Shown: positions 28,248 through 38,192, counted from the stretch's first letter. The stretch is 64,000 nucleotides of DNA from Actinomycetales bacterium (GCA_017308515.1 JAFKEN010000008.1:62001-126000), one strand, 5' to 3'. Notes: generated by a model from the sequence alone, not told the origin. A program made the numbers and translations.

Positions 28248-28748
28248 TCAGGCGAGCGGATCGCCCGTGGAGTACCAGTCCCGCTCGTGGTAGATGAGCG
28301 CCTCGTCGGGCTCGCCGAGACCGCCGTCTTCGATCTCGACGACGACGAGCGCGCTCTCCACGACCGCCACCCGCTCGACGATGCGGCCGTACATCCAGGC
28401 CGGCACGTTCTTGAGCAGGGGCAGGCCGCCGGGCCCCGGCTCCCAGTGATCGCCGACGAAGCGCTGGTCGCGGTCGCCCGCGAGCTGGATCGCGACATCG
28501 CGGTTGCGCGCACCGAGGATGTGCACGAGCACGTGCGTGCCCTCGTGCACGGCCCGGTAGGCGCTCGCCTTGCGGGCCATGTTGAAGGTCGCCAGCGGCG
28601 GCGCGGCCGACAGGGACGCGAGCGAGGTCGCGGTGAATCCGACGGGGGAGCCGTCCGGGTCGAGCGCGGTGACGGCGCTCACGCCGGCGGAGAGGCGACG
28701 GAAGGCCTGCTTGAAGGCGTCGACGTCGCCGGGGGTGATGCGGTCCAT
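28248..28748 (-). CDS. Flavin reductase-like domain protein
   Basis: FMN-binding split-barrel protein of the flavin reductase family, 166 residues. Typical elements are FRRLSAGVSAVTALD..GSPVGFTATSLASLSAAPPLATFNM, the flavin-contacting region, then HVLVHILG and GDRDQRF. Such proteins supply reduced flavin to a partner oxygenase or act as small stand-alone reductases. No oxygenase is adjacent. It is divergent from hisD with only about 20 bp between starts, so the promoters overlap. Confidence 0.85.
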   Translation of the reverse strand: MDRITPGDVDAFKQAFRRLSAGVSAVTALDPDGSPVGFTATSLASLSAAPPLATFNMARKASAYRAVHEGTHVLVHILGARNRDVAIQLAGDRDQRFVGDHWEPGPGGLPLLKNVPAWMYGRIVERVAVVESALVVVEIEDGGLGEPDEALIYHERDWYSTGDPLA

Positions 28749-28753
28749 CCCTC

Positions 28754-28759
28754 TAGCAT
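28754..28759 (+). promoter_or_regulatory. -10 element of hisD
   Basis: TAGCAT ends 9 nt before the ATG at 28769, with no ribosome-binding sequence between, consistent with a nearly leaderless hisD mRNA. It overlaps the 5' end of the divergent flavin reductase gene. Confidence 0.4.
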
Positions 28760-28768
28760 GGTCGAGCC

Positions 28769-30073
28769 ATGATGCAGACGCTGGACCTCCGCGGTCGCCG
28801 CCCCTCCCGTGTCGAGCTGGCGGGCCTCGTGCCGCGCGCCGAGGTCGACGTCGCCGCCGCCAGCGCCGCCGCCCGCGAGCTCATCGACGACGTGCGCGCA
28901 CGGGGCGAGGAGGCGTTGCGCGCGCAGTCCGCCCGCTTCGACGGGGGCGAACCCGAGTCGGTGCGCGTCGACCCGGCCCGGATCACCGCGGCCGTCTCCG
29001 CGCTCGACGGCGACGTGCGCGCCGCCCTCGAGGAGGCGATCCGCCGGGTGCGGCTCGCGAGCCAGGCGCAGGTGCCCGAGCCGCGCGTGACCTCCCTCGG
29101 ACCGGGCGCCGAGGTCGTGCAGCGCTGGCAGCCCGTCGGGCGCGTCGGGCTCTACGTTCCCGGCGGCAAGGCCGTCTACCCCTCGAGCGTCGTCATGAAC
29201 GTCGTCCCGGCCCAGATCGCGGGCGTCGCCTCGGTCGTGGTGGCCTCGCCGCCGCAGCGCGACTTCGACGGCGAGGTGCACCCGGTGATCCTCGGGGCCC
29301 TCGGGTTGCTGGGCGTCGACGAGGTCTACGCGATGGGCGGGGCGGGCGCGATCGGCGCGCTCACCTACGGCGTGCCGGGGCTGGGTCTCGACCCGGTCGA
29401 CGTCGTCACCGGGCCGGGCAACGTCTTCGTCGCCGCCGCCAAGCGCCTCGTGCACGGGGTCGTTGGCATCGACGCCGAGGCGGGGCCGACCGAGATCCTC
29501 GTGATCGCCGACGAGACGGCCGACGCCCGCCTGGTCGCCGCCGACCTGGTCAGCCAGGCCGAGCACGACGAGCTCGCCGCCGCGGTGCTCGTGACGGATT
29601 CGACGGTCCTCGCCGAGGCCGTCACCGCCGAACTCGAGCAGCTGGCGGCGACGACCCGGCACCGCGAGCGGGTGCGGGTCGCGCTCGGCGGCGTGCAGTC
29701 GGCTCTCGTGCTCGTCGACGACCTCGAGCAGGCGGTCGCGGTGAGCGAGGCCTACGCGCCTGAGCACCTCGAGATCCAGACCCGCGACCCCGGCGCGGTG
29801 CTCGACCGCATCGGCAACGCGGGCGCGATCTTCCTCGGCCGCGAGGCACCGGTGAGCCTGGGCGACTACCTCGCCGGCTCCAACCACGTGCTCCCGACCG
29901 GTGGGCAGGCGCGCTTCTCGGCGGGGCTCAACGCGGCCACCTTCCTGCGGGCCCAGCAGGTGATCCGCTACGACCGCACGGGTCTCGGCGACGTCGCGGG
30001 CCTCATCCGCGCGCTGAGCGACGCCGAGCAGCTGCCAGCGCACGGCGACGCCGTCGACGCGCGCCTCGACTGA
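28769..30073 (+). CDS. hisD: Histidinol dehydrogenase HisD
   Basis: Zinc enzyme that oxidises L-histidinol to L-histidine in two NAD-dependent steps, the last of histidine synthesis. The 434-residue product is full length, with [55 protein letters not shown] and YAPEHLEI, which include the metal and catalytic His/Glu. An ATG three bases later (28772) is an equally possible start. In many actinobacteria hisD leads a his operon; here nrdR follows instead. Confidence 0.95.
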   Translation: MMQTLDLRGRRPSRVELAGLVPRAEVDVAAASAAARELIDDVRARGEEALRAQSARFDGGEPESVRVDPARITAAVSALDGDVRAALEEAIRRVRLASQAQVPEPRVTSLGPGAEVVQRWQPVGRVGLYVPGGKAVYPSSVVMNVVPAQIAGVASVVVASPPQRDFDGEVHPVILGALGLLGVDEVYAMGGAGAIGALTYGVPGLGLDPVDVVTGPGNVFVAAAKRLVHGVVGIDAEAGPTEILVIADETADARLVAADLVSQAEHDELAAAVLVTDSTVLAEAVTAELEQLAATTRHRERVRVALGGVQSALVLVDDLEQAVAVSEAYAPEHLEIQTRDPGAVLDRIGNAGAIFLGREAPVSLGDYLAGSNHVLPTGGQARFSAGLNAATFLRAQQVIRYDRTGLGDVAGLIRALSDAEQLPAHGDAVDARLD

Positions 30074-30141
30074 GGCCGCCGGACCACGGGCCCGGCCGGC
30101 GCCACGGGGCGCGGCAGCCGGGAGCGCGGCAGGCCGCACGG

Positions 30142-30147
30142 TATCCT
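30142..30147 (+). promoter_or_regulatory. -10 element of nrdR
   Basis: TATCCT ends 9 nt before the nrdR ATG, and no Shine-Dalgarno sequence lies between, so a nearly leaderless transcript is likely. No clear -35 is seen. Confidence 0.4.
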
Positions 30148-30156
30148 GGCCGCGCC

Positions 30157-30636
30157 ATGTTCTGCCCCTTCTGCCGCCACCCGGACAGCCGGGTGATCGA
30201 CTCGCGCACCTCCGACGACGGCACCGCGATCCGCCGCCGGCGGCAGTGCCCCGAGTGCGGCCGGCGGTTCTCGACCACCGAGACGGCGAGCCTCAGCGTC
30301 ATCAAGCGCGACGGCGTCGTCGAGCCCTTCAGCCGCGACAAGATCGTCGCCGGCGTGCGCAAGGCGTGCCAGGGCCGCCCGGTGAGCGACGCCGACCTCG
30401 CGCTGCTCGCGCAGAAGGTCGAGGAGCAGGTGCGCGCGACCGGCGCGAGCCAGATCGACGCCAACGACATCGGCCTCGCGATCCTGCCCTCGCTGCGCGA
30501 GCTCGACGAGGTCGCCTACCTGCGCTTCGCGAGCGTCTACCAGGGCTTCGAATCCCTCGAGGACTTCGAGACGGCCATCACGCTGTTGCGCGTCGAGCAC
30601 GCGAGCCGCACCGACGACGCGTCGGTCGACTCCTAG
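30157..30636 (+). CDS. nrdR: Ribonucleotide reductase repressor NrdR
   Basis: ATP/dATP-sensing repressor of ribonucleotide reductase genes. The 159-residue product has the N-terminal zinc ribbon with Cys3, Cys6, Cys31 and Cys34, then an ATP-cone domain ([24 protein letters not shown]). The length is standard. Its stop abuts the ATG of pyrD with no gap, so the two are co-translated. Confidence 0.96.
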   Translation: MFCPFCRHPDSRVIDSRTSDDGTAIRRRRQCPECGRRFSTTETASLSVIKRDGVVEPFSRDKIVAGVRKACQGRPVSDADLALLAQKVEEQVRATGASQIDANDIGLAILPSLRELDEVAYLRFASVYQGFESLEDFETAITLLRVEHASRTDDASVDS

Positions 30637-31701
30637 ATGGCGGGCGCTTCCGGGCCCTACGCCCTGCTCTTCCGCGTCGTGCTCGCGCGGCTCGACCCCG
30701 AGACCGCGCACCGCCTCGCGGCCCTTGTGATCCGCGCGCTGCCGTGGATCGGCGTGGGCGCCGTGCTCGCGCGCACCGGGCGGCCGCATCCCTCGCTCGC
30801 CGTGCGCACCCTCGGGCTCGAGTTCCCGAGCCCCTTCGGCCTCGCGGCGGGCTTCGACAAGGACGCGACGATGGTCCGCGGGCTCGCGCAGTCGGGCTTC
30901 GGGCACGTCGAGGTGGGCACGGTGACGGCGCTGCCGCAGCCGGGCAATCCGCGCCCGCGGCTTTTCCGGCTCATCCCCGATCGCGCCGTCGTCAACCGCA
31001 TGGGCTTCAACAACCGCGGCGCCGAGGCGGCCGCACGCCGGCTCGAGCGCCTGCGCCGCCGGCGCGGCCCGCACCCGATCGTCGGGGTCAACATCGGCAA
31101 GTCGCGCGTCGTGGCCGTCGAGGACGCGATCGCCGACTACCGCACGAGCGCCGCGCGCCTGGCCCCGCTCGCCGACTACCTCGTCGTCAACGTGAGCTCG
31201 CCCAACACGCCGGGACTGCGCGGGCTGCAGGAGCTCGACCGCCTCGCGCCCCTGCTCGAGGCGGTGCGCGACGAGGCCGGCGCGACCCCGGTGCTCGTCA
31301 AGATCGCGCCCGACCTCGCCGACGACGAGGTGCGGCGGATCGCGCGCCTCGTCACCGAGCTCGACCTCGCCGGCGTGATCGCCACGAACACCACGCTCTC
31401 CCGCGAGGGTCTGCGCACCGATCCCGCCGTCGTCGCGGCCGCGGGGGAGGGGGGACTCTCCGGAGCCCCCCTCGCCTCCCGCTCGCTCGCCGTGCTGCGG
31501 GTGCTGCGCGCCGAACTGCCGCCGGAGGCGTGCGTCATCTCGGTGGGCGGCGTGACGACCGCCGCGGACGCGGCCGAACGCCTGCGCGCCGGCGCGACGC
31601 TCGTGCAGGGCTACACGGCCTACCTCTACGAGGGGCCGCTCTGGGCGCGCCGACTCGTGCGCGGGCTGCCCGCCGCCCTGGCGGGCGGCTCGGCGAGCTA
31701 G
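30637..31701 (+). CDS. pyrD: Dihydroorotate dehydrogenase (quinone), class 2
   Basis: Membrane-associated FMN enzyme oxidising dihydroorotate to orotate in pyrimidine synthesis. The 354-residue product has the N-terminal helical extension of class 2 enzymes (ALLFRVVLARLDPETAHRLA). It also has PSPFGLAAGFDKDA, GFGHVEVGTVTALPQPGNPRPRLFRL, NRMGFNN, VNVSSPNTPGLR (catalytic Ser) and SVGGV. It follows nrdR immediately. Confidence 0.95.
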   Translation: MAGASGPYALLFRVVLARLDPETAHRLAALVIRALPWIGVGAVLARTGRPHPSLAVRTLGLEFPSPFGLAAGFDKDATMVRGLAQSGFGHVEVGTVTALPQPGNPRPRLFRLIPDRAVVNRMGFNNRGAEAAARRLERLRRRRGPHPIVGVNIGKSRVVAVEDAIADYRTSAARLAPLADYLVVNVSSPNTPGLRGLQELDRLAPLLEAVRDEAGATPVLVKIAPDLADDEVRRIARLVTELDLAGVIATNTTLSREGLRTDPAVVAAAGEGGLSGAPLASRSLAVLRVLRAELPPEACVISVGGVTTAADAAERLRAGATLVQGYTAYLYEGPLWARRLVRGLPAALAGGSAS

Positions 31702-31738
31702 CTCGGCAGGCGGCCGCTCAGCTCGGCGACGGCCCCGC

Positions 31739-32347
31739 TCAGCTCGGGAACTGCCCGCGCTTGACCTGCGGCTTGGGCATGCGCAGCAGGCGGAACTGCA
31801 CCATGCGCATGAATGCGTAGAAGCGCACGCCGCGCTCGACCTTGCCGGCGCCGAACTTGTCGGCGAGCTTGCGCTTGATGATCCAGCTGACCGTGATGCC
31901 CTCGATCACGACGATGCCGATGTAGGCCCAGACCACGAGCAGCGCGACCGCGGTCACCTGGCTCGCGAGGGCGGGCGGCAGGATCGCCGGGAGGAAGTAG
32001 GTCAGCAGCACGACCAACAGCAGCGGCAGCACGACCTCGCCGAGGCTCAGGCGCGCGTCGACGTAGTCGCGCACGTAGCGCTTCTGCGGGCCGCGGTCTC
32101 GCACCGGGAGGAAGCGCTCCTCGCCGTTGGCCATGCCGATGCGCTGGCGCTCGCGCGCCTCGCGATCCTTCGCGCGGGCGTCGCGGGAGGCCTGCCGCCG
32201 GTCGGTCGGCACGAGCGGGCGCTTGTTGGCGGCCTCGCGCTCCTTGCGGGTCGGCGTGGGGCGGCCCTTGCCGTGCTCGAGCGACGCGGCCGGGTCGGCG
32301 GCGTCGGTCGACTCGGAGGGGTCGGGCGTGCGGGAGGAAGAAGCCAC
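31739..32347 (-). CDS. DUF3043 membrane protein
   Basis: A 202-residue actinobacterial protein of unknown function. A charged cytoplasmic N-terminus (KGRPTPTRKEREAANKRPLVP) precedes FLPVRDRGPQKRYVRDYVDAR, the family's conserved core, and two membrane helices (about 105-125 and 130-150). A basic C-terminus follows. It converges on pyrD. The pattern is typical of DUF3043, which is conserved across actinobacteria. Confidence 0.88.
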   Translation of the reverse strand: MASSSRTPDPSESTDAADPAASLEHGKGRPTPTRKEREAANKRPLVPTDRRQASRDARAKDREARERQRIGMANGEERFLPVRDRGPQKRYVRDYVDARLSLGEVVLPLLLVVLLTYFLPAILPPALASQVTAVALLVVWAYIGIVVIEGITVSWIIKRKLADKFGAGKVERGVRFYAFMRMVQFRLLRMPKPQVKRGQFPS

Positions 32348-32372
32348 GGGGTACCTCGCTGTCGGATCCGCT

Positions 32373-32378
32373 TAAGAT
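32373..32378 (+). promoter_or_regulatory. -10 element of the M20 peptidase gene
   Basis: TAAGAT ends exactly 7 nt before the ATG at 32386. With a start point 7 nt downstream of the hexamer, the mRNA would begin at the A of ATG, meaning leaderless. Confidence 0.5.
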
Positions 32379-32385
32379 TACCGGC

Positions 32386-33798
32386 ATGTCTGCCCCGGCC
32401 CCGGACCCGTCCGTCGCGCGACTGCGGGACGAGGTGGCGGGCGGGCTGCCGGCGGCGCTGGCCGACCTGGGGCGGCTCGTGCGCATCCCCTCGGTCTCCT
32501 GGGACGGCTTCGACGAGGAGCACGTCATCGCCAGTGCGGAGGCCGTCGCCACCCTCGCGCGCGAGGTCGGGCTCTTCGACGAGGTGCACGTCGTGCGCGA
32601 GCCGATCCCCGAGGGGCTGACGCGCGCCGGCGAGCAGGGTCTGCCCGCCGTGATCGCCACCCGCGCGGCGAAGAACGGGCGCCCGACCGTGCTGCTCTAC
32701 GCCCACCACGACGTGCAGCCGCCCGGCGATCCCGCCCTGTGGGAGTCGGAGCCCTTCGAGCCGACCGTGCGCGGCGAGCGCATCTACGGCCGCGGCGCCG
32801 CCGACGACAAGGCCGGCGTCGTCACCCACATCGCGGCGCTGCGCGCGCTGCGGGAGGTGCTCGGCGACGACCCCTCGATCGGCCTCGTGCTCTTCGCCGA
32901 GGGGGAGGAGGAGTTCGGCTCGCGCTCCTTCCGCACCATCCTCGAGCGGCACGCCGAGCGCCTGCGCTCCGACGCGATGATCATCGCCGACTCGGGCAAC
33001 TGGGATCTCGCGACCCCCGCCCTCACCGTCGGCCTGCGCGGCGCCGTCGCCTTCAACCTCACCGTCTCGACCCTCGACCACGCCCTGCACTCGGGCATGT
33101 TCGGCGGAGCGCTGCCCGACGCGATGCTCGCCGCGATCCGGATGCTCGCCACCCTCTGGAACGACGACGGCTCCGTCGCGGTCGCGGGGCTGCGCGCGCA
33201 CGAGGCCGAGACACCCGCCTACGACGAGGCGCGGCTGCGCGAGGAGGCCGGCCCACTGCCCGGCACGAGCCCGATCGGGCGCGGCGAGATCCTCTCGCGG
33301 ATCTGGAACCAGCCCGCGATCACCGTGACCGGCATCGACGCCCCGAGCATCAAGGACGCCTCGAACAGCCTGCTGCCGAGCGTGCGGGTGCGCATCTCGG
33401 CGCGTGTCGCCCCCGGCCAGTCGGCGGCCGAGGCGCGCGCCGCGATCATGGCCCATCTCGAGGCCCACGCGCCCTTCGGAGCGACCCTCGCGACCGACGG
33501 TCTCGACGTCGGCGAGCCCTTCCTCGTCGACACCAGCGGCTGGGCCGCCGAGGAGGCGCTCGACGCGCTGCGCGACGCCTGGGGCGCCGAGCCGGTGCAG
33601 ATGGGCGTCGGCGGCTCGATCCCCTTCGTGCACGACCTCCTCGAGCGTTACCCCGAGGCCCAGATCCTCATCACGGGCGTCGAGGATCCCGACTCGCGCG
33701 CGCACAGCCCGAACGAATCGCTCCACGTGCCCTCGCTCGAGCGCACCATCCTCGCCGAGGCGCTGCTGCTGGCGCGCCTGGACGCGCGCGAGCTCTGA
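32386..33798 (+). CDS. M20-family metallopeptidase (dipeptidase)
   Basis: Zinc-dependent exopeptidase of 470 residues, with a catalytic domain split by a dimerisation lid. The metal site is visible as YAHHDVQPPGDP (His then Asp), GRGAADDKAG (bridging Asp), AEGEEEFGS (general-base Glu and zinc Glu), ADSGNWD, and the C-terminal HSPNES. Close relatives act as dipeptidases or on gamma-linked peptides; the specificity is not readable from sequence. It is divergent from the DUF3043 gene. Confidence 0.9.
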   Translation: MSAPAPDPSVARLRDEVAGGLPAALADLGRLVRIPSVSWDGFDEEHVIASAEAVATLAREVGLFDEVHVVREPIPEGLTRAGEQGLPAVIATRAAKNGRPTVLLYAHHDVQPPGDPALWESEPFEPTVRGERIYGRGAADDKAGVVTHIAALRALREVLGDDPSIGLVLFAEGEEEFGSRSFRTILERHAERLRSDAMIIADSGNWDLATPALTVGLRGAVAFNLTVSTLDHALHSGMFGGALPDAMLAAIRMLATLWNDDGSVAVAGLRAHEAETPAYDEARLREEAGPLPGTSPIGRGEILSRIWNQPAITVTGIDAPSIKDASNSLLPSVRVRISARVAPGQSAAEARAAIMAHLEAHAPFGATLATDGLDVGEPFLVDTSGWAAEEALDALRDAWGAEPVQMGVGGSIPFVHDLLERYPEAQILITGVEDPDSRAHSPNESLHVPSLERTILAEALLLARLDAREL

Positions 33799-33844
33799 GC
33801 GCCACCACCCGCGGCGCTGCCAGCCCGCACCGGGGCGGCCGTCG

Positions 33845-33850
33845 TACACT
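33845..33850 (+). promoter_or_regulatory. -10 element of the Fe-S carrier gene
   Basis: TACACT ends 6 nt before the ATG at 33857, with only CGGGGC between. This fits a leaderless transcript. Confidence 0.5.
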
Positions 33851-33856
33851 CGGGGC

Positions 33857-34228
33857 ATGACCGACACGACGATCGCCCCCGCGAGCACCGAGGCCGACCC
33901 CACCCACGGCGTGGCGCTGACCGACACGGCCGCCGCGAAGGTGAAGAGCCTGCTCGAGCAGGAGGGGCGCGACGACCTGCGCCTGCGCGTCGCCGTGCAG
34001 CCGGGCGGCTGCTCGGGCCTCATCTACCAGCTCTACTTCGACGAGCGCCTGCTCGACGGCGACGCCACCCGCGACTTCGACGGCGTCGAGGTCGTCGTGG
34101 ACAAGATGAGCGTGCCCTACCTCGACGGCGCGTCGATCGACTTCGAGGACTCGATCCAGAAGCAGGGCTTCACGATCGACAACCCCAACGCGCAGGGCTC
34201 CTGCGCCTGCGGCGACAGCTTCCACTGA
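33857..34228 (+). CDS. erpA: A-type iron-sulfur cluster carrier (ErpA/HesB-like)
   Basis: A 123-residue A-type carrier that delivers Fe-S clusters to target enzymes. The three ligand cysteines are present: one in QPGGCSG and two in the C-terminal SCACGDSF. Core features are ALTDTAAAKVKSLLEQEG and VDKMSVPYLDGASIDF. It stands directly before the cytochrome oxidase genes, as in other actinobacteria. It may serve the Rieske centre, but that is inference. Confidence 0.93.
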   Translation: MTDTTIAPASTEADPTHGVALTDTAAAKVKSLLEQEGRDDLRLRVAVQPGGCSGLIYQLYFDERLLDGDATRDFDGVEVVVDKMSVPYLDGASIDFEDSIQKQGFTIDNPNAQGSCACGDSFH

Positions 34229-34279
34229 CGGGCGGCGCGACACCCGCGGTGTGGCGCTCCGGGGGTTCCGCCGGAGGGA

Positions 34280-34285
34280 TAGACT
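34280..34285 (+). promoter_or_regulatory. -10 element of the ctaC operon
   Basis: TAGACT stands 37 bp before the ctaC GTG, and a GAGAGG ribosome site lies between. There is no good -35. It would drive ctaC-ctaD-ctaF. Confidence 0.4.
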
Positions 34286-34322
34286 CGGGGAGCAACTGCT
34301 CGACGCTTCCGAGAGGTCACTG

Positions 34323-35228
34323 GTGAGTTCCGACCGGCCCCGCTCCCGCCGCGCCCCCCGATCCCGTCTGGCGCGTTGGGCGATCGCCCCGATCGGCCTC
34401 GCGGCCGTCATCGTCCTCGCCGGCTGCACCCAGGAGCAGGCCCAGGGCTTCCTCCCCGGCGGCCCCGACGTGACCAACCACACCGGCGGCATGATCGACC
34501 TCTGGGTCAACTCCTGGATCGTGCTGCTCGCGGTCGGCGCCGTCACCTGGGGTGTCATCATCTGGGCCGCGATCGCGTACCGCCGCCGCACCGGGCAGAC
34601 CGGCATGCCGGCGCAGATGCGCTACCACATGCCGATCGAGATCTTCTACACGATCGTCCCCTTCATCCTCGTGCTCGGCTTCTTCGCCTTCACGGTGCGC
34701 GAGCAGACCTCGATCGAGACCGACCCCGGCAACCCCGACGTGAAGATCGAGGTCTTCGGCAAGCGCTGGAGCTGGGACTTCAACTACCTCGACGAGAAGG
34801 TCTACTCGCCCGGCATCCAGGCGCAGGATCGTCTGAACTCCGACGGCTCGCTCGACGAGTCCGAGCTGCCGACGCTCTACCTGCCGGTGGGGGAGAAGGT
34901 CCAGATCGACATCGAGTCGCGCGACGTCGCGCACTCGTTCTGGGTTCTCGACTTCCTCTACAAGAAGGACATGATCCCCGGGCAGACCAACCACATGTAC
35001 TTCATCCCCACCAAGGAGGGGACCTACCAGGGCAAGTGCGCGGAGCTGTGCGGCGAGTACCACTCGCTCATGCTGTTCCAGGTGAAGGTCGTGTCGCCCG
35101 AGGAGTACGACACCTACATCCAGAGCTTGCGCGACCTGGGTCAGGTCGGCCGCCTCGGCCCGGAGTACAACGTGAACCAGAACCTGCCGGGGATCGCCCC
35201 CGCCAGCGGAAGTGAGAGCGCCGAATGA
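34323..35228 (+). CDS. ctaC: Cytochrome c oxidase subunit II (CtaC)
   Basis: CuA-bearing subunit of the aa3 oxidase. The GTG at 34323 is preceded by GAGAGG and gives a lipoprotein signal with lipobox VLAGC. Two membrane helices follow (about 53-78 and 100-120), then the cupredoxin domain. The CuA ligands are seen in C239-A-E-L-C243-G-E-Y-H247. The 301 residues are normal. The stop overlaps ctaD by 4 bp. Confidence 0.95.
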   Translation: MSSDRPRSRRAPRSRLARWAIAPIGLAAVIVLAGCTQEQAQGFLPGGPDVTNHTGGMIDLWVNSWIVLLAVGAVTWGVIIWAAIAYRRRTGQTGMPAQMRYHMPIEIFYTIVPFILVLGFFAFTVREQTSIETDPGNPDVKIEVFGKRWSWDFNYLDEKVYSPGIQAQDRLNSDGSLDESELPTLYLPVGEKVQIDIESRDVAHSFWVLDFLYKKDMIPGQTNHMYFIPTKEGTYQGKCAELCGEYHSLMLFQVKVVSPEEYDTYIQSLRDLGQVGRLGPEYNVNQNLPGIAPASGSESAE

Positions 35229-36949
35229 GCACCGCGACCCAGGCCCCGACCGCGACCGCGTTCCCGAGCGCGCCCGCGCAGATCCCGGAGCGCCGGGGCA
35301 ACGTCGTCGTCCGCTGGATCACCACGACCGACCACAAGGTCATCGGGTACCTCTACCTGATCAGCTCGTTCATCTTCTTCCTGATCGGCGGCGTGATCGC
35401 CCTGCTGATCCGCACCGAGCTGTTCACTCCGGGCCTCGACCTGTTCCCGAGCGCGGAGGCCTACAACCAGGCCTTCACGATGCACGGCACGATCATGCTG
35501 CTGCTGTTCGCGACGCCGCTGTTCGCGGGCTTCGCGAACGTCGCGATGCCGCTGCAGATCGGCGCGCCCGACGTCGCGTTCCCGCGGCTCAACGCCTTCG
35601 CGTACTGGCTCTACCTCTTCGGCGGCCTCATCGCGATGGGCGGCTACCTCACGCCGCAGGGCCCGGCCGGCTTCGGCTGGACGGCCTACACCCCGCTGAC
35701 CACGGCGACCTTCTCGCCGGGCTTCGGCGGCAACCTCTGGGTCTTCGGTCTCGCGCTGGCCGGTTTCGGCACGATCCTCGGCTCGGTGAACTTCATCACC
35801 ACGATCATCACGATGCGCGCGCCCGGCATGACGATGTTCCGGATGCCGATCTTCACCTGGAACATCCTGGTGACGTCGATCCTGGTGCTGCTCGCCTTCC
35901 CGGTGCTCGCCGCGGGCCTGTTCGCGCTCGGCGCCGACCGGGTCTTCGAGGCCCACCTGCTGGATCCCGCGAACGGCGGCACGATCCTCTGGCAGCACCT
36001 GTTCTGGTTCTTCGGGCACCCCGAGGTCTACATCATCGCGCTGCCGTTCTTCGGCATCATCTCCGAGATCCTCCCGGTCTTCAGCCGCAAGCCGATCTTC
36101 GGGTACAAGACGCTGGTGTTCGCGACGGTCGCGATCGCCGCGCTGTCGGTCACGGTGTGGGCCCACCACATGTACGTCACCGGCTCGGTGCTGCTGCCGT
36201 GGTTCGCGCTCATGACGATGCTCATCGCGGTGCCGACGGGCGTGAAGATCTTCAACTGGGTCGGCACCATGTGGCGCGGATCCGTGACCTTCGAGACGCC
36301 GATCATCTGGTCGATCGGCTTCCTCATCACGTTCGTGTTCGGCGGTCTGACGGGCGTGATCCTCGCGAGCCCGCCGCTCGACTTCGCCGTCTCCGACAGT
36401 TACTTCGTCGTCGCGCACTTCCACTACGTCGTCTTCGGCACCGTGGTCTTCGCGATGTTCGCCGGCTTCTACTTCTGGTGGCCGAAGTGGACCGGCAAGA
36501 TGCTCAACGAGACGCTCGGCAAGGTGCACTTCTGGCTGCTGTTCATCGGCTTCCACCTCACCTTCCTCGTGCAGCACTGGCTCGGCGTCATCGGCATGCC
36601 GCGCCGCTACGCGACCTACCTCGAGTCCGACGGCTTCACCTGGATGAACCAGCTGTCGACGATCGGCTCGATGGTGCTCGCGGCCTCGATGATCCCGTTC
36701 CTGTTCAACGTCGTCTGGACCGCGCGCAAGGCCAAGATGGTCGGGGTCGACGACCCGTGGGGCACGAGCCGCTCGCTCGAGTGGGCGACCTCCTCGCCGC
36801 CGCCGCGCCACAACTTCACGACGATCCCGCGCATCCGCTCGGAGTCGCCCGCCTTCGATCTGCACCACCCGGAGGTCGGCGTGCCGACCGGGGTCGGCCC
36901 GGCCAAGGACGCCCCCGAGGCGCCCGTTCTCGACGGAGAGGTGAAGTAG
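35225..36949 (+). CDS. ctaD: Cytochrome c oxidase subunit I (CtaD)
   Basis: Catalytic subunit of the aa3-type oxidase, with twelve membrane helices in 574 residues. Heme a is ligated by His87 (MHGTIM) and His400. CuB is bound by His265 (FGHPEVY, with cross-linked Tyr269), His314 and His315. Heme a3 is ligated by His398 (HFHYVV). It is translated by coupling to ctaC and followed 3 bp later by ctaF. Confidence 0.97.
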   Translation: MSTATQAPTATAFPSAPAQIPERRGNVVVRWITTTDHKVIGYLYLISSFIFFLIGGVIALLIRTELFTPGLDLFPSAEAYNQAFTMHGTIMLLLFATPLFAGFANVAMPLQIGAPDVAFPRLNAFAYWLYLFGGLIAMGGYLTPQGPAGFGWTAYTPLTTATFSPGFGGNLWVFGLALAGFGTILGSVNFITTIITMRAPGMTMFRMPIFTWNILVTSILVLLAFPVLAAGLFALGADRVFEAHLLDPANGGTILWQHLFWFFGHPEVYIIALPFFGIISEILPVFSRKPIFGYKTLVFATVAIAALSVTVWAHHMYVTGSVLLPWFALMTMLIAVPTGVKIFNWVGTMWRGSVTFETPIIWSIGFLITFVFGGLTGVILASPPLDFAVSDSYFVVAHFHYVVFGTVVFAMFAGFYFWWPKWTGKMLNETLGKVHFWLLFIGFHLTFLVQHWLGVIGMPRRYATYLESDGFTWMNQLSTIGSMVLAASMIPFLFNVVWTARKAKMVGVDDPWGTSRSLEWATSSPPPRHNFTTIPRIRSESPAFDLHHPEVGVPTGVGPAKDAPEAPVLDGEVK

Positions 36950-36952
36950 CCC

Positions 36953-37408
36953 GTGCGCACCAACATCTGGCTGTTCGCCATCCTCAGCACCTTCTTCGGC
37001 GCCTCGGCGGCCGTCTACGCCGGGTGGTCGCTCATCGAGCCCACCGGCTACCAGCTCTCGGTCGCCGAGCTCACCGGGGTCGTCCCGCCGGAGTGGGTGG
37101 GCACCGTCGGCATCTCGCTGAGCTCGATCCTCGCGCTCTTCATCACCTTCTACCTCTGGCGCACGCAGGCCTCGGTCGGCGCGGACCTCCCCGAGGACCG
37201 CACCGACGCCGGCATCGACGACGGCGACCCCGAGGTCGGCTTCTTCAGCCCGTGGAGCTGGTGGCCGCTCGCGCTCGCCTTCGGACTCGCGCTGATGTTC
37301 CTCGGACTCGCGATCGGGGTGTGGATCACCATCATCGGCGCGCCGATCGCGGCCATCTCGGTCGTCGGCTGGGTCTACGAGTACTACCGCGGCAACTTCG
37401 CCCGCTGA
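36953..37408 (+). CDS. ctaF: Cytochrome c oxidase subunit IV (CtaF)
   Basis: Small actinobacterial oxidase subunit of 151 residues with four hydrophobic helices (about 5-25, 45-68, 100-120 and 125-145) and the conserved FFSPWSWWPLALAFGLALMFLG. It is the third gene of the ctaCDF operon. The GTG start lies just after the ctaD stop. Confidence 0.93.
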   Translation: MRTNIWLFAILSTFFGASAAVYAGWSLIEPTGYQLSVAELTGVVPPEWVGTVGISLSSILALFITFYLWRTQASVGADLPEDRTDAGIDDGDPEVGFFSPWSWWPLALAFGLALMFLGLAIGVWITIIGAPIAAISVVGWVYEYYRGNFAR

Positions 37409-37421
37409 GGCCGGCGGGATC

Positions 37422-37853
37422 GTGGCTATCACCGTCCGGCCGGCGCGCGCCGAGGATGCCGAGCAGCTGTTCGCGCTCGTGCAGCAGCTCGGTCACGCCA
37501 TCGAGCCGCGGCGCGAGGCCTTCGAGCAGACGCTGAGCGCGTACCTGGCGGGGGAGGAGCCCAGCGTCACGCTCCTCGTCGCGTCGGGCGAAGACGGGGC
37601 GTTGCTCGGCTACGCGCTGACGACGGTCGTGCGGCTGCTGTCGACCAACGGCCCCTCGGCGCAGCTGCAGGAGATCGTCGTGTCGGAGCAGGCGCGGGGC
37701 ATGGCGGTCGGCTCGACGCTCGTCGCCGCCGTCGAGCAGCTCTGCCGCGATCGCGGCGTCACCCAGCTCACCGTCGCCTCACGGCGAGCGGGCGGCTTCT
37801 ACGACCGGCTCGGCTTCCACGAGAACGCCGAGTACATGCGCAAGCTGTTCTGA
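37422..37853 (+). CDS. GNAT-family N-acetyltransferase
   Basis: A 143-residue acetyltransferase-like protein. The acetyl-CoA binding strand-loop-helix is present (LQEIVVSEQARGMAVGSTLVAAVEQLC, with the Q/R-x-x-G-x-G/A pattern), followed by VASRRAGGFYDRLGFHENAEYMRKLF typical of the GNAT C-terminus. The substrate is unknown. It begins 13 bp after ctaF, probably by read-through, and ends in a hairpin shared with the converging gene. Confidence 0.88.
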   Translation: MAITVRPARAEDAEQLFALVQQLGHAIEPRREAFEQTLSAYLAGEEPSVTLLVASGEDGALLGYALTTVVRLLSTNGPSAQLQEIVVSEQARGMAVGSTLVAAVEQLCRDRGVTQLTVASRRAGGFYDRLGFHENAEYMRKLF

Positions 37854-37877
37854 GTCGACCCGGCGGGAGGCCGACTC
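37852..37877. terminator. Hairpin at the end of the GNAT gene
   Basis: GAGTCG (37852-37857) pairs with CGACTC (37872-37877). The arm includes part of the TGA stop. It lies between the plus-strand GNAT gene and the converging small membrane protein gene. There is no T-run, so confidence is moderate. Confidence 0.4.
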
Positions 37878-37896
37878 GAGCCTCGCGGTCGGCGGT

Positions 37897-38115
37897 CTAC
37901 CGCTGCCGGAGCGACGACGTCGTCGCGGCCATCCGGGAGGCGAGGGCCTCCGCGTGCAGGCGCTCCGCCTCGGCGACCGCGCGTCGATCACCGGGCTCGA
38001 GGGGGGCGGGCCCGCCTCGGCGCCGCTCGAGCCGTCGGAGCAGGAGGCTGAGGATCACGGCGACGACGGGGAGCGCCACGATCGCCGCGATCCCGAGGAT
38101 GAGGCTCGGATCCAT
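37897..38115 (-). CDS. Small single-pass membrane protein
   Basis: A 72-residue protein with one N-terminal hydrophobic helix (about 4-25, LILGIAAIVALPVVAVILSLLL), then a basic linker RRLERRRGG and a helical Ala/Glu/Arg-rich tail. No family is recognised. It follows qcrB on the same strand but is separated from it by a strong hairpin, so it is probably transcribed independently. Confidence 0.6.
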   Translation of the reverse strand: MDPSLILGIAAIVALPVVAVILSLLLRRLERRRGGPAPLEPGDRRAVAEAERLHAEALASRMAATTSSLRQR

Positions 38116-38138
38116 GGGGCCAGCCTAACTCCGCGGAA

Positions 38139-38180
38139 CGACGAAGGCGGCCGCCCCCGAGGGGACAGCCGCCGTCGTCG
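38139..38180. terminator. Long hairpin after qcrB
   Basis: Three stacked complementary segments form one stem: CGACGA/TCGTCG, GGCGGC/GCCGCC and CCCC/GGGG around a GA loop, interrupted by small bulges. It lies about 12 bp beyond the qcrB stop. It most likely ends the ctaE-qcrCAB transcript. Confidence 0.7.
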
Positions 38181-38192
38181 TGACGCGGAACG